Shown piece after piece: positions 52,838 through 62,111 of a stretch of 64,000 nucleotides of DNA. The stretch comes from Bacteroides propionicigenes. Lineage in GTDB: Bacteria; Bacteroidota; Bacteroidia; Bacteroidales; Bacteroidaceae. Location: NCBI RefSeq assembly GCF_018390535.1, contig NZ_JAHBBW010000017.1, positions 19,235-83,234 on the forward strand, written 5' to 3'. The notes beneath the pieces were generated by a model. The model made no database searches. It had not been told where the DNA came from and worked only from the letters and a program-made list of their open reading frames with translations. The first letter of the stretch is position 1, and each line of letters starts with the position of its first letter. Both the position numbers and the translations under genes were made by a program.

Positions 52838-52914
52838 TTTAGGCACGGACTACACGGACTGACACGGTTTCTCTATAAACCCGAACCGTGAAATCCGCAT
52901 AATCCGTGCCTAAA
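52838..52914. repeat. Imperfect inverted repeat between dnaN and the exonuclease gene
   Basis: TTTAGGCACGGACTACACGG (52838 on) pairs with CCGCATAATCCGTGCCTAAA (ending 52914), with CACGG/CCGTG continuing inward. It could form a hairpin in the dnaN-exonuclease message. Intergenic hairpins of this general type recur in the window. Confidence 0.75.
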
Positions 52915-52941
52915 TCAAAAGAACAACAGATTACTGTTTTA

Positions 52942-54066
52942 TTAATCATTCAGCATCATCGGCATCAACAGCATCAGCAGATCTTCATTCTCTTCCTGCT
53001 CTACCGGAACAATAACACCGGCACGTGAAGGGTCAGCCAATTCGATAACCACTTCATCCGCTGATATATTATTCAGAATATCAATCAGGAAAGTAGACTT
53101 AAAGCCGATGCTCATCGGGTTGCCGGCATATTGGCATATCTGTGTTTCTTCTGCAGAAGTGGAAAAATCGATGTCCTGTGCGGAAATCACGATCTGGTTC
53201 TCCTGCATACGCAACTTGATAAGGCTGCTTGCCTGTGATGAGAAAATAGACACACGACGCAATGCACCGATAAGCTGTTGGCGGTCTACTGTTACCTTGT
53301 ACGGATTGTTTTGCGGAATGACAGAGTTATAGTTCGGATAACGTCCCTCAATCAGACGGCACACCATACGATAGTTTTCTAAGGTGACAACAGCGTTGCG
53401 TTCATCAAATTCTATCGTTACCATGCCCTGTTCTTTCGGCAGCAAGTTCTTCATCAGGTTTGCGGGTTTCTTGGGAAGAATGAAAGCCGCACGTTCATTG
53501 CCTTTGGCAGCCAGCGTCTTGCAACGTACCAGTTTATGACCATCGGAAGCTACCATTGTTATATCTTCGGTAGTAATATCAAAATAGATACCGTTCATTA
53601 CGGGTCGGAGTTCATCATCAGCGGTTGCAAACACTGCACGATTTATACCGCCCAACAACACCTGCGCATCCATTTCCACGCGAACAGCATTATCGCCTAA
53701 CATAGCGGACTGGGGAAATTCATCCGCATTCTGACCCATCAGGCTATATTTACCGTTTTGATATTGTACCGTAATTTCCAAAGAGTCTGTATTGATGTCA
53801 AATGTCAGGGGTTGTTCGGGAATTTCCTTCAAAGCGTCCAACAAAGTCTTGGCAGTCACCGCAAAACGTCCGTCCGTATCACTTTCATTCACTTCGACTG
53901 TAGTAACCATAGTTGTTTCGCTATCAGAAACAGTTACAGACAGAGTTCCATCTTGTAGTTCAAAGAGGAAACAATCCAAAATAGGCAGCGCATTCTTCGA
54001 ATTAATCACGCGGCTGATAGCCTGCAAATGGCTGGAGAGCGCAGTACTCGAAACGATAAATTTCAT
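52942..54066 (-). CDS. dnaN: DNA polymerase III beta clamp
   Basis: I start at the ATG at 54066 (MKFIVSSTALSSHLQAI), the usual beta-clamp start; an upstream in-frame ATG adds ten unlikely residues. The 374-residue product has the three clamp domains, with ALPILDCFLFEL early, VMNGIYFDITTEDITMVASDGHKLV in the middle, and the C-terminal end PVEQEENEDLLMLLMPMML that binds clamp partners. It holds the polymerase on DNA. A perfect promoter lies at 54117-54147. Confidence 0.96.
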   Translation of the reverse strand: MKFIVSSTALSSHLQAISRVINSKNALPILDCFLFELQDGTLSVTVSDSETTMVTTVEVNESDTDGRFAVTAKTLLDALKEIPEQPLTFDINTDSLEITVQYQNGKYSLMGQNADEFPQSAMLGDNAVRVEMDAQVLLGGINRAVFATADDELRPVMNGIYFDITTEDITMVASDGHKLVRCKTLAAKGNERAAFILPKKPANLMKNLLPKEQGMVTIEFDERNAVVTLENYRMVCRLIEGRYPNYNSVIPQNNPYKVTVDRQQLIGALRRVSIFSSQASSLIKLRMQENQIVISAQDIDFSTSAEETQICQYAGNPMSIGFKSTFLIDILNNISADEVVIELADPSRAGVIVPVEQEENEDLLMLLMPMMLND

Positions 54067-54116
54067 ATATTCTGTATATTTAAGTTTTAATTTCAACCAA
54101 CTTGTTAACTAACGGA

Positions 54117-54147
54117 CAAAGTTAAAAAAAGAATTCCCTACGACAAA
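54117..54147 (-). promoter_or_regulatory. Promoter of dnaN (TTTG-N19-TAACTTTG)
   Basis: On the minus strand TTTG (54144-54147) and TAACTTTG (54117-54124) are spaced by exactly 19 bases, matching the consensus. It could drive the dnaN-exonuclease-coaBC-recN-rlmB series. Confidence 0.75.
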
Positions 54148-54230
54148 GAAATAGTAAGAAAAAACAGCTGTTTATTCGTCGCATATCCCTAAAAAATTGT
54201 AACTTCGCCGCATCATTTAAAAAGACAACA

Positions 54231-54599
54231 ATGGAATTTACAGGAAAAATTATCGCTATACTCCAGCCCAGAGGCGGAGTTTCCAAGACAGGTAACGAGT
54301 GGAAGGCACAGGAATACGTAATCGAGGATCACGGACAATATCCCCGTAAGATGTGTTTTGACGTATTCGGAGCGGATAAAATAGAACAATTCAACATCCA
54401 GATGGGCGAAGAATTGACAGTTTCTTTCGACGTTGACGCACGTCAGTGGCAAGACCGCTGGTTCAACAGTATTCGTGCATGGAAAGTAGAACGCGTCAGC
54501 ACAGCCGCACCTGCACCGGGCGCACCGGTTCCGCCGCCGGCTCCGTCCGCAGCACCGGAATTTTTGTCCGGAGACGCTAAAGACGATTTACCCTTCTAA
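54231..54599 (+). CDS. DUF3127 single-strand-binding-like protein
   Basis: The 122-residue protein begins MEFTGKIIAILQPRGGVSKT and has NEWKAQEYVIEDHGQYPRKM, CFDVFGADKIEQFNI and LTVSFDVDARQWQDRWFNSI, the DUF3127 pattern, which is an OB-fold of single-strand DNA-binding type. A Pro/Ala-rich linker precedes an acidic end (DAKDDLPF), like the SSB tail that recruits partner proteins. It is thus probably an SSB-like protein; binding is not proven. It is divergent from dnaN. Confidence 0.88.
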   Translation: MEFTGKIIAILQPRGGVSKTGNEWKAQEYVIEDHGQYPRKMCFDVFGADKIEQFNIQMGEELTVSFDVDARQWQDRWFNSIRAWKVERVSTAAPAPGAPVPPPAPSAAPEFLSGDAKDDLPF

Positions 54600-54605
54600 A
54601 GTGAG

Positions 54606-54665
54606 AATTGAGAATTAAAAATTGAGAAATAAGAAAAGAAGTTTTTCAATTTTTAATTCTCAATT
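54606..54665. repeat. AT-rich inverted repeat, shared end of two convergent genes
   Basis: AATTGAGAATTAAAAATTGA (54606-54625) pairs perfectly with its complement at 54646-54665, which lies over the stop of the DUF3352 gene. It may act as a hairpin at the ends of both genes. The words TTGAGAATT and AAATTGAGAAATAAG also appear near 50730 and 63295. Confidence 0.75.
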
Positions 54666-56308
54666 TCCTCCAACTCCTGCCCTTTATACAGTAAGACAAG
54701 ATTCGGGTACACCACTCCATCCGTACAAGTAAATTGTATGCCAATTACGAAATGGCGGAAAAACTTGGATTGGCGGAAAAAGAAATTCGGTATCAGCCGT
54801 ACATAGGTTTCCGGTTGATACATCATCTCCTCCATATCCACCATCATGGCAAAATTATAATAGGAAGAAAGGCTGCCCACCCCCTCCTCATATACCGAAG
54901 TACCATCCAACACTTCCTTATTCTCAACAGCATCTATATAAGCGGAAAGACTTTGCGCATCGGGAGCCAGCAACAACGCTCCTTTATAGAAACAAGCGTA
55001 GGTATGCAGTGCAGACTCTGTAATACCCGTCAGTTGCGTCAACATAGTATTTCGAGGTAACATATACTGACGATACTTTCGTGCACGCGGGTATTGCTTA
55101 TAATTGGGAGATGTCTGCGGCACCATCGGAGCATCCTTTTCTTTGGGGGTAGCGTAGAGCATATGCTGCAAATAACGTTCCGCCCGCGCTTCATCCTTTA
55201 CAAGGATGCTCATTACGGCACAAGGGTACTTGTCAGCAGTATCTTTGGACTGAAACAAGCAGGACATGATACTCTCTCCCGCATATTCTTTCATAAACAT
55301 CATCCACTCTTCATCCCGCTTCTTGATATAATTGGAATAAGTCGCCTTGGCATATTCCTGCCGTGAAGTAAAGCCGAACATCGATTCCAAATCCGAAATA
55401 GCCCATTGGTCATAGAAGAAAGTCGATGAGGGAAGTCGTTCTCCCAAAAATCCCTTTATCGGCTTTTGTTTGCGTAATGCATTGATAAAGGTATGGGTGC
55501 TATCCGCCCCATGACTGATACCGGAACAATAAATGGCTTCCTCGTTGAACTTCATATCAAATTCCGCCCAGCTTCCCAAGCGCGTTTGCGAACGGATGCC
55601 GTCCGTATCCTTACCCATATCCACTTCCTTCATGCGTACATACACCGTTGCCGTCACATTATTGCGTTTGCCGGCATACATGGTACGAAAAGAGGGCACA
55701 TCCATTAGCGAACGGTCAGCACGGCGAGCGTCAATCACCTGTTCTATCAAACGCTTCTGGAAACTGACAGCCAAGAAATCCGATGTGAAATAAGCCGCAA
55801 GAAAACGTCCGTCCTCCATGGGATAAATACGTATCTCCTCTCCGTTATAGTCAAAATATTTAGAAGGGAAAGTGCTGGAACAATACTTACGCACAAAAGA
55901 CTCTACCAATTCGTAGTCTCCTGTCCCCAGGCTGCAATATAGCACTTGATTCAGAGGAGTATCCGGTTCATGGAAGCTGATAAGCATCTTGTTCATCTGC
56001 TTGCTCAATCCATGCGGCGTGTCACCCACCAACGTATTAAGATATTTCTTCAGGTAGACGAAAAGTTCAGATACATACAAGAAATGGTCGTCCTTGCTGC
56101 AATGCAGCCCGTTGATGTCTTCCATCAAATCCGCCATACGGTCTGTTTCAAGTACGGCTGTAGCATCCTGCGGCACTAATGTGAAAAGATTAAAATCCTG
56201 TTGGTTTTCCACTGCATTCATACGCAGAAACGAATATACGCCAAAGCCCGTACATAGCAAAACTATGGACACAATAACGGCTATTCTTATGAGGAGTCGG
56301 AGCTTCAT
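54653..56308 (-). CDS. DUF3352-type membrane-anchored protein
   Basis: The 551-residue protein has one N-terminal membrane anchor (LLIRIAVIVSIVLLCTGFGVYSF) and a large exported part. The start LVPQDATAVLETDRMADLMEDI and later SFQKRLIEQVIDARRADRSL fit DUF3352, a family of unknown function in Bacteroidetes. No catalytic motif is seen. It is separated from the MBL gene by a gap of 72 bases without a clear promoter. Confidence 0.8.
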   Translation of the reverse strand: MKLRLLIRIAVIVSIVLLCTGFGVYSFLRMNAVENQQDFNLFTLVPQDATAVLETDRMADLMEDINGLHCSKDDHFLYVSELFVYLKKYLNTLVGDTPHGLSKQMNKMLISFHEPDTPLNQVLYCSLGTGDYELVESFVRKYCSSTFPSKYFDYNGEEIRIYPMEDGRFLAAYFTSDFLAVSFQKRLIEQVIDARRADRSLMDVPSFRTMYAGKRNNVTATVYVRMKEVDMGKDTDGIRSQTRLGSWAEFDMKFNEEAIYCSGISHGADSTHTFINALRKQKPIKGFLGERLPSSTFFYDQWAISDLESMFGFTSRQEYAKATYSNYIKKRDEEWMMFMKEYAGESIMSCLFQSKDTADKYPCAVMSILVKDEARAERYLQHMLYATPKEKDAPMVPQTSPNYKQYPRARKYRQYMLPRNTMLTQLTGITESALHTYACFYKGALLLAPDAQSLSAYIDAVENKEVLDGTSVYEEGVGSLSSYYNFAMMVDMEEMMYQPETYVRLIPNFFFRQSKFFRHFVIGIQFTCTDGVVYPNLVLLYKGQELEEIEN

Positions 56309-56380
56309 GGCATAAATTCATCAACTGTTGGCAAAAATAGGTATTTCTACTAATAAAACAAAACAAATGTTTTAAAAAGT

Positions 56381-57145
56381 TTAGAAATATATTTCCATAC
56401 CATCATAAGCAAAATGCATATGGGGCGGCAATTGACTGTCTATTTCGGCATGCAGTCCTGCATGATGACTCATATGGATAAAATAAGTTTCTTTTGCGCC
56501 AATACGTTCCGCAGCCGCCAACGCTTCCGATATGCTCTGGTGCGTAGGATGCGGCTGTGGTCGCAAAGCGTTTATTACCAGAACATCCAGTCCCCGCAAT
56601 TGTTCATACGAAACATCCGGCATCGTGTGCATATCCGTTATATATCCCAAACGTCCGCCAATGCGATATCCCAAGATAGGCAGCCGTCCATGCATCACGG
56701 CAACCGGCAATATCTCTGTTTTCCGGATAGAAAAAGGCTTGCCGGCTTCCACTTCCTGCAAGTAGATGCGCGGTACACCCGGATACACCTTGTCCACAAA
56801 ACAATATGGCATCCTCACCCTCAAATGGGTTGCAGTATAGGCATCTGAATAGATGGGTATTTCCGAGAAGCGGCAGAAAGGGCGCAAATCATCCAGTCCA
56901 CCCACATGGTCGTAGTGTTCATGGGTAATCAGCACACCGTCAATCCGTTCGTAAATAGAAGCCCGCAACATCTGTGTCCTGAAATCGGGACCGCAATCTA
57001 TCAGTATCGTCGCATCGTCCGTATGCAACAGGGCCGATGCCCGCAGGCGGTTATCCCGCGAATCGGCAGAAGTACAAACTGGGCACGTACAACCTATTTC
57101 CGGCACCCCGGTAGATGTTCCGCTTCCTAATATAGTCAGTTTCAT
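56381..57145 (-). CDS. MBL-fold metallohydrolase, PhnP-like
   Basis: I start at the ATG at 57145 (MKLTILGSGTSTGVP); the longer frame adds five residues. The 254-residue enzyme has the metal-binding HxHxDH set in VLITHEHYDHVGGLDDL, IDCGPDF and a late His in YFIHMSHHAGLHAEID. The PEIGCTCPVCTS segment matches the Zn-binding Cys part of PhnP-type phosphodiesterases. It may hydrolyse cyclic or nucleotide phosphodiesters; the substrate is unknown. It follows murB by 25 bases. Confidence 0.9.
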   Translation of the reverse strand: MKLTILGSGTSTGVPEIGCTCPVCTSADSRDNRLRASALLHTDDATILIDCGPDFRTQMLRASIYERIDGVLITHEHYDHVGGLDDLRPFCRFSEIPIYSDAYTATHLRVRMPYCFVDKVYPGVPRIYLQEVEAGKPFSIRKTEILPVAVMHGRLPILGYRIGGRLGYITDMHTMPDVSYEQLRGLDVLVINALRPQPHPTHQSISEALAAAERIGAKETYFIHMSHHAGLHAEIDSQLPPHMHFAYDGMEIYF

Positions 57146-57170
57146 AACAGCGCAGCTCACTAATCGTTAA

Positions 57171-58154
57171 TCACTCAATAAAGTTTACTTCCGGCCAAAT
57201 TTCCACACCGAATTTCTCCTTAACCGAAGCCCTGACAGCATCCGACAGAGCAACCACATCTTTTCCGGTCGCGCCACCCAGATTCACAAGCACCAAAGCC
57301 TGTTTATCATGTACGGCTGCAGGTCCCAAGGCCTTGCCTTTCCAGCCGCATTGGTCTATCATCCATCCGGCAGGAATCTTCACCCGGTCGGCATCCACCT
57401 CATAGTGAGGCATAGAAGGATACTGATGCAGCAGCCTTTCAAAAAGCGCACGCGGCACAATGGGGTTCATGAAGAAACTTCCGGCATTGCCCAGCACTTT
57501 CGGATCGGGCAATTTACTGTTACGGATATCTATAATCACCTGACGCAGGGTAGCTAAATTCACCGCCGGATGCTTGGCAAGCTCCTGACGAATCGTGCCA
57601 TAGTCTAATGTATAGCGTTCTTTCTTGCCCAGTATGAAGTTTACGTAAGTCACAAAGACCGACTTCATTTCAGGCTTTTTAAAAAGGCTTTTCCGGTAGG
57701 CATATTCACATTCATCCTTTTGGTAAATGCGCTTCTCACCGCGAATATTTATCGTCTCCACTGACAAAATGAGGTCTTTTACCTCTACGCCATAAGCGCC
57801 GATGTTCTGTACAGCGCTTGCACCCGTTTCACCGGGGATTAGCGACAGATTCTCCGCACCATACCAACCCCGTTCCACGCAATAAGCCACAAAATCATCC
57901 CATATCACGCCCGCACCTACACGCACGCACACCTGTTCGTCATCTTCTGCAGTCACCTCCATTCCACCGATGCGCGAGTGCAGCACAACGCCGTCATAGT
58001 CTTTCACAAACAATAAATTACTGCCGCATCCCATATGTAGAAAAGGAGAAGTGATACGCCCTTCGGCTATCATTTTCTCCAGTTCCTCTACCGAGTCATA
58101 TTCTGCATACAAGGCAGCTTTCACATCAAATCCGAATGTATTGGGTATTCTCAT
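57171..58154 (-). CDS. murB: UDP-N-acetylmuramate dehydrogenase MurB
   Basis: I start at the ATG at 58154 (MRIPNTFGFDVKAAL); the longer frame begins with TTG. The 327-residue flavoenzyme has FLHMGCGSNLLFVKDYDG, the FAD-binding LSLIPGETGASAVQNIGAYG and the catalytic region KVLGNAGSFFMNPIV and GWKGKALG. It completes UDP-MurNAc for peptidoglycan. It is five bases after the DUF4348 gene and before the MBL gene. Confidence 0.95.
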   Translation of the reverse strand: MRIPNTFGFDVKAALYAEYDSVEELEKMIAEGRITSPFLHMGCGSNLLFVKDYDGVVLHSRIGGMEVTAEDDEQVCVRVGAGVIWDDFVAYCVERGWYGAENLSLIPGETGASAVQNIGAYGVEVKDLILSVETINIRGEKRIYQKDECEYAYRKSLFKKPEMKSVFVTYVNFILGKKERYTLDYGTIRQELAKHPAVNLATLRQVIIDIRNSKLPDPKVLGNAGSFFMNPIVPRALFERLLHQYPSMPHYEVDADRVKIPAGWMIDQCGWKGKALGPAAVHDKQALVLVNLGGATGKDVVALSDAVRASVKEKFGVEIWPEVNFIE

Positions 58155-58159
58155 AAATT

Positions 58160-59008
58160 TCAAATGCTCGTATCCTCATATTTATACATCTCCCACTCTC
58201 CTCCCCGTCTCCGGAAGTAGAATACGTTGGAATATCCGTTGCCGATACCGTTCACTTTCAGTATCTTCGTATTAGAATTATCCTCATTCTTTTGTCCGTA
58301 GTTAATATTGGACAACTTGTCCATAGGCAGCGGCGGGCGGAAAGCGTACCATTGGTTCACATCAAGGGTCGTTTCCAATATGGCAAACTCATCGTCGGGG
58401 TCAATCGTGACAAACTGCAGCGGGTCGGCGATGTGCTTGCTTTGATACAAGCTGTCCGTCACAAAACGGGTGTAGAAATCCACAAAATTCTCGCCCTCAC
58501 CTTCCTCTATATGGCGCAGATTAATGGCTTCCAACATCCACATACCCTCCTTACGCTCAAAGTAATACTTCTTCACCATGCGCGTTTTCAGGTAAATCCA
58601 CTCCACCTGTACGGACTTCAACGCTGTGTCACCCACCATATCCATGTCACTCTCACGATCGAAAAGCAATGTGTAATAATTTTGCTTGGTAAACAGGTAG
58701 TCGTGCTTCCAGAAACGCTCCTCAATTTTTGAAGGGGTGTCCCGGTTGTAATAAGGCAAAGGAAACACCGTCCTCTCCCGTTGCAAAGCCTCGTCCGAAG
58801 CATAGTTGAAGATAAAATCATCAAACAGTTCGTCCGCTTCCAACGGTTTAGGTTCTTCCTCCACCTCAGCCTGCAGCAGCGTATCGGCCTTATGGTTTGC
58901 CGAATCCACCATTTCGGTAATGGTAGTAAAGGGATCCATCTTCGTCTTTCTGTTCCCGCATGAGAACAGAAAAATGAGTATGCAGAATCCCGTTAGTAAT
59001 TGTTTCAT
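58160..59008 (-). CDS. DUF4348 lipoprotein
   Basis: The 282-residue protein has a lipoprotein signal ending in FLFSC (Cys17) and an acidic linker (EVEEEPKPLEADELFDDF). The body has FPLPYYNRDTPSKIEERFWKHDYLF and WYAFRPPLPMDKLSNINYGQ, as in DUF4348. The fold resembles NTF2-like or SnoaL-like domains in this family, which is inference. It probably shares an operon with murB and the MBL gene. Confidence 0.82.
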   Translation of the reverse strand: MKQLLTGFCILIFLFSCGNRKTKMDPFTTITEMVDSANHKADTLLQAEVEEEPKPLEADELFDDFIFNYASDEALQRERTVFPLPYYNRDTPSKIEERFWKHDYLFTKQNYYTLLFDRESDMDMVGDTALKSVQVEWIYLKTRMVKKYYFERKEGMWMLEAINLRHIEEGEGENFVDFYTRFVTDSLYQSKHIADPLQFVTIDPDDEFAILETTLDVNQWYAFRPPLPMDKLSNINYGQKNEDNSNTKILKVNGIGNGYSNVFYFRRRGGEWEMYKYEDTSI

Positions 59009-59028
59009 TCTTTACTGACCCTCTACGG

Positions 59029-59985
59029 TCATTTATTTAATTTTGCTCTTAGCTTTTCAAGCATATCCACGGTCATGGACTCCAAATCGAATTGCGGCAT
59101 CCAGTCCCATTCTTCACGGGCGCAGGAGTCATCCAAAGAGTCCGGCCAACTGTCGGCAATGGCCTGTTTCAAAGGGTCTACCTCGTAAACCATCTCAAAA
59201 TCGGGCACATGCTTCTTGATAGCAGCGTAAATCATTTCCGGGTCGAAACTCATGGAAGCGATGTTGAACGCATTCCTGTGTTTCAAACGCGCCGGAGCGG
59301 CTTCCATCAGCGAGATAGCCGCATTGATGGCATCGGGCATATACATCATGTCCATAAATGTACCCGCCTTTACGGGACAGACGAACTTTTCGCCTTTCAC
59401 AGCCGAATAGAAGATATCTACCGCATAGTCCGTCGTACCGCCACCCGGAGGCGTCACATTGGAGATAATGCCGGGGAAGCGTACCGCACGGGTATCCACC
59501 CCATATTTCGTATAATAATAATCACTTAACAATTCTGTCGTCACTTTTGTTACGCCGTACATGGTGCGCGGGCGTTGAATGGTGTCTTGCGGCGTCTTTA
59601 CATGAGGAGTGTTTTCTCCGAACGAACCGATAGAACTCGGCGTAAATACGGCACAACCGTACTCACGGGCTACTTCCAGTACATTCCACAACCCGTCTAT
59701 ACCGATTTTCCACGCCATTGCCGGACGGCTTTCGGCGACTACCGACAACAAGGCAGCCAAATTATAAATTGTATCAATCTTGAATTGTCGTGCCACTACT
59801 TCAATAGACTGGCGGTCTGTCACATCAGCAATCGCCGATGGACCAGAGGCTTTTAACTCACCTTGCGGCATAGCGCTCGGAATGTATCCGGCCACAACAT
59901 GGTCGTCACCATAACGCTTGCGCAACTCCAATGTCAACTCCGAGCCAATCTGTCCTGTGGCTCCAATTACCAAAATATTCTTCAT
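59029..59985 (-). CDS. NAD-dependent L-threonine 3-dehydrogenase (epimerase family)
   Basis: The 318-residue protein is an extended short-chain dehydrogenase: the NAD site is ILVIGATGQIGSELT, catalytic Tyr and Lys are in TMYGVTKVTTELL, and NLAALLSVVAESRP and VRFPGIISNVTPPGGGTTDYAVDIF fit the threonine dehydrogenases of this superfamily. It oxidises threonine to 2-amino-3-ketobutyrate. The next gene, kbl, divergent at 60142, encodes the enzyme that cleaves this product, which supports the call. Confidence 0.92.
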   Translation of the reverse strand: MKNILVIGATGQIGSELTLELRKRYGDDHVVAGYIPSAMPQGELKASGPSAIADVTDRQSIEVVARQFKIDTIYNLAALLSVVAESRPAMAWKIGIDGLWNVLEVAREYGCAVFTPSSIGSFGENTPHVKTPQDTIQRPRTMYGVTKVTTELLSDYYYTKYGVDTRAVRFPGIISNVTPPGGGTTDYAVDIFYSAVKGEKFVCPVKAGTFMDMMYMPDAINAAISLMEAAPARLKHRNAFNIASMSFDPEMIYAAIKKHVPDFEMVYEVDPLKQAIADSWPDSLDDSCAREEWDWMPQFDLESMTVDMLEKLRAKLNK

Positions 59986-60024
59986 ACAACTTATTTATAA
60001 GGTATTCTTCACATTACCGATGCG

Positions 60025-60032
60025 CAAATATA
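60025..60032 (-). promoter_or_regulatory. -7 box of the threonine dehydrogenase gene
   Basis: TATATTTG on the minus strand matches the -7 consensus, 40 bases before the start codon. A TTTG (60057-60060) is 24 bases further upstream, longer than usual. Confidence 0.5.
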
Positions 60033-60141
60033 CGTACTTTTTTTTCATTTTTCTATCAAAAAGATATTGTTTATTCCAAGAAAAATGATGTCCTTTGTAG
60101 AGCTTCAGATTACGATGTCTCACTTATTAAAATAAAAAGCT

Positions 60142-61329
60142 ATGTATGGTAAAATGAAAGACCATCTCAGCAAAACTCTTGCTGAAATTAAAGAAGCCGG
60201 ACTCTACAAAGAGGAACGCCTGATTGAGAGTGCGCAACAAGCTGCCATCACCGTGAAAGGCAAGGAGGTGCTGAACTTCTGCGCCAACAATTATCTGGGA
60301 TTGTCCAATCATCCCCGCCTGATAGCCGCAGCTCAGAAAATAATGGAACGACGCGGTTACGGAATGTCGTCCGTCCGTTTTATCTGCGGAACACAGGATA
60401 TTCACAAAGAATTGGAAGCCGCCATTTCCGATTACTTCAAGACGGAAGACACGATTCTTTACGCTGCCTGTTTTGACGCCAACGGCGGTGTGTTCGAGCC
60501 TCTCTTCACCGAAGAGGATGCCATTATCTCCGACTCCTTGAACCACGCTTCCATTATCGACGGTGTGCGTCTCTGCAAGGCAAAGCGCTACCGTTATGCC
60601 AACGCCGACATGACCGAACTTGAGAAATGCCTGCAAGAAGCCCAAGCGCAACGCTTCCGCATCGTCGTAACGGACGGTGTATTCTCTATGGACGGCAACG
60701 TGGCTCCTATGGATAAGATATGCGACCTTGCCGAGAAGTACGACGCGTTGGTTATGGTAGACGAATCTCACTCTGCCGGCGTGGTAGGCGCTACGGGTCA
60801 TGGCGTGAGCGAACAGTACAATACCTACGGGCGTGTGGATATTTACACCGGCACGTTGGGCAAAGCCTTTGGGGGCGCTTTGGGTGGTTTCACCACAGGC
60901 CGCAAGGAGATTATCGACTTATTGCGCCAGCGCAGCCGCCCGTACCTGTTCTCCAACTCTCTCGCTCCGGGCATCATCGGTGCAAGTCTTGAAGTGTTCA
61001 AAATACTGAAAGAAAGTAATGCCCTGCACGACAAGTTAGTAGAAAATGTAAACTACTTCCGCGACAAGATGACCGCTGCCGGCTTTGACATCAAGCCTAC
61101 TCAAAGTGCCATTTGCGCAGTAATGCTATACGATGCCAAGCTGTCTCAAATTTATGCTGCCCGTATGCAGGAAGAAGGTATCTATGTAACCGGATTCTAT
61201 TATCCTGTTGTGCCGAAGGGTCAGGCACGCATCCGTGTGCAAATCTCCGCCGGACACGACAAGGAGCATTTGGATAAATGTATCGCAGCGTTTATAAAAG
61301 TAGGAAAGGAATTGGGAGTACTGAAATAA
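60142..61329 (+). CDS. kbl: Glycine C-acetyltransferase (2-amino-3-ketobutyrate CoA ligase)
   Basis: The 395-residue PLP enzyme belongs to the alpha-oxoamine synthases: NFCANNYLGLSNHPRLI, SVRFICGTQDIHKELE, SLNHASIIDGVRL, VMVDESHSAGVVG and the PLP-binding Lys241 in TGTLGKAFGGALGGF, very near the position in E. coli Kbl. It splits 2-amino-3-ketobutyrate with CoA into glycine and acetyl-CoA. It is divergent from the threonine dehydrogenase gene and ends at a hairpin repeat. Confidence 0.96.
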   Translation: MYGKMKDHLSKTLAEIKEAGLYKEERLIESAQQAAITVKGKEVLNFCANNYLGLSNHPRLIAAAQKIMERRGYGMSSVRFICGTQDIHKELEAAISDYFKTEDTILYAACFDANGGVFEPLFTEEDAIISDSLNHASIIDGVRLCKAKRYRYANADMTELEKCLQEAQAQRFRIVVTDGVFSMDGNVAPMDKICDLAEKYDALVMVDESHSAGVVGATGHGVSEQYNTYGRVDIYTGTLGKAFGGALGGFTTGRKEIIDLLRQRSRPYLFSNSLAPGIIGASLEVFKILKESNALHDKLVENVNYFRDKMTAAGFDIKPTQSAICAVMLYDAKLSQIYAARMQEEGIYVTGFYYPVVPKGQARIRVQISAGHDKEHLDKCIAAFIKVGKELGVLK

Positions 61330-61337
61330 AAAAGGTG

Positions 61338-61367
61338 ATAGGGTGGTAAAGCCTATCACCCTACCAC
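61338..61367. repeat. Left copy of a 30-base repeat around the DUF2442/DUF4160 pair
   Basis: This stretch (starting ATAGGGTGGTAAAGCC) is identical over 30 bases to 62134-62163. It forms a hairpin (GGTGATAGG/CCTATCACC, starting at 61334) and is preceded by an A run, so it also looks like a terminator for both kbl and the DUF2442 gene. Confidence 0.85.
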
Positions 61368-61372
61368 TTCTT

Positions 61373-61783
61373 TCATGCGGGTACAGCTATTAGCTCACGC
61401 CCTATTTCACGTATAACTTCTATTATTTCATCAAAACGTTGTTTCGACGGTTTCTTTGCCCCACTCACATATTGGGCAAACAAACTTTGTGACAAGCCCA
61501 AACGGCGGGCTACTGCAGAGGCGTTCAGTTCGGGATGGGCAATAAACAAATCATATAAAGGATTCGATTTCTTTTCTTGAAAAAAACCTTCAAAACTTAA
61601 ATCTTCATCCAATTCTTTCCAATGAATACCATATTCACCCACTTCAAAATTCGCACGCTGTTCAGGAGTGGCAAACTTTAATCTTTGATAATTTGCAAAT
61701 TCTTCACAGGCTTCCTTACCGTCAATTGTACGTATCCATACAGCTGTATCGGTCAACCATACTTTTTCTACTACGTCTTTCAT
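61373..61783 (-). CDS. DUF2442-HTH fusion protein, antitoxin-like
   Basis: The 136-residue protein has an N-terminal DUF2442 domain (VWLTDTAVWIRTIDGKEACEEF, ATPEQRANFEVGEYGIHWKELDEDLSFEGF) and a C-terminal helix-turn-helix (LNASAVARRLGLSQSLFAQYVSGAKKPSKQ). DUF2442 proteins are often paired with DUF4160 proteins, as with the gene six bases upstream. The pair has the layout of a toxin-antitoxin operon in which this would be the DNA-binding repressor. This role is inferred. Confidence 0.88.
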   Translation of the reverse strand: MKDVVEKVWLTDTAVWIRTIDGKEACEEFANYQRLKFATPEQRANFEVGEYGIHWKELDEDLSFEGFFQEKKSNPLYDLFIAHPELNASAVARRLGLSQSLFAQYVSGAKKPSKQRFDEIIEVIREIGRELIAVPA

Positions 61784-61789
61784 AACCGT

Positions 61790-62029
61790 TCATTTTGCTT
61801 TGTTAAAGAATTTATTCCAATGCTCTGCTATTACCTCTTGATTTTCTTCAATTATAGATTCTACAAGCTTCAACTCAGAAGATTTCAAGCCATTGTTTTT
61901 TACTAACATGACAGGGAATAATATAAATTTCGCACTAACATTCCCCTTTATTACATGAACATGAATAGGTTCGTGGTCGTTAGCATAAAACATAAAACGA
62001 AAACCAAACAAGATAAATATTGTAGGCAT
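61790..62029 (-). CDS. DUF4160 protein, toxin-like partner
   Basis: The 79-residue protein fits DUF4160: MPTIFILFGFRFMFYANDH, then HEPIHVHVIKGNVSAKFILFP with the conserved HxHV motif, and a C-terminal helical end (ELKLVESIIEENQEVIAEHW). The two His residues could bind metal or serve catalysis, but no activity is proven. It is the first gene of the two-gene operon, six bases before the DUF2442-HTH gene. Confidence 0.88.
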   Translation of the reverse strand: MPTIFILFGFRFMFYANDHEPIHVHVIKGNVSAKFILFPVMLVKNNGLKSSELKLVESIIEENQEVIAEHWNKFFNKAK

Positions 62030-62111
62030 AACTATTTCTTTTTCTTCTTATTACAAAGATAGGTAATTATTTAATTACCCACAAGAAGAAACATGAAATA
62101 ATATAAAAAAA

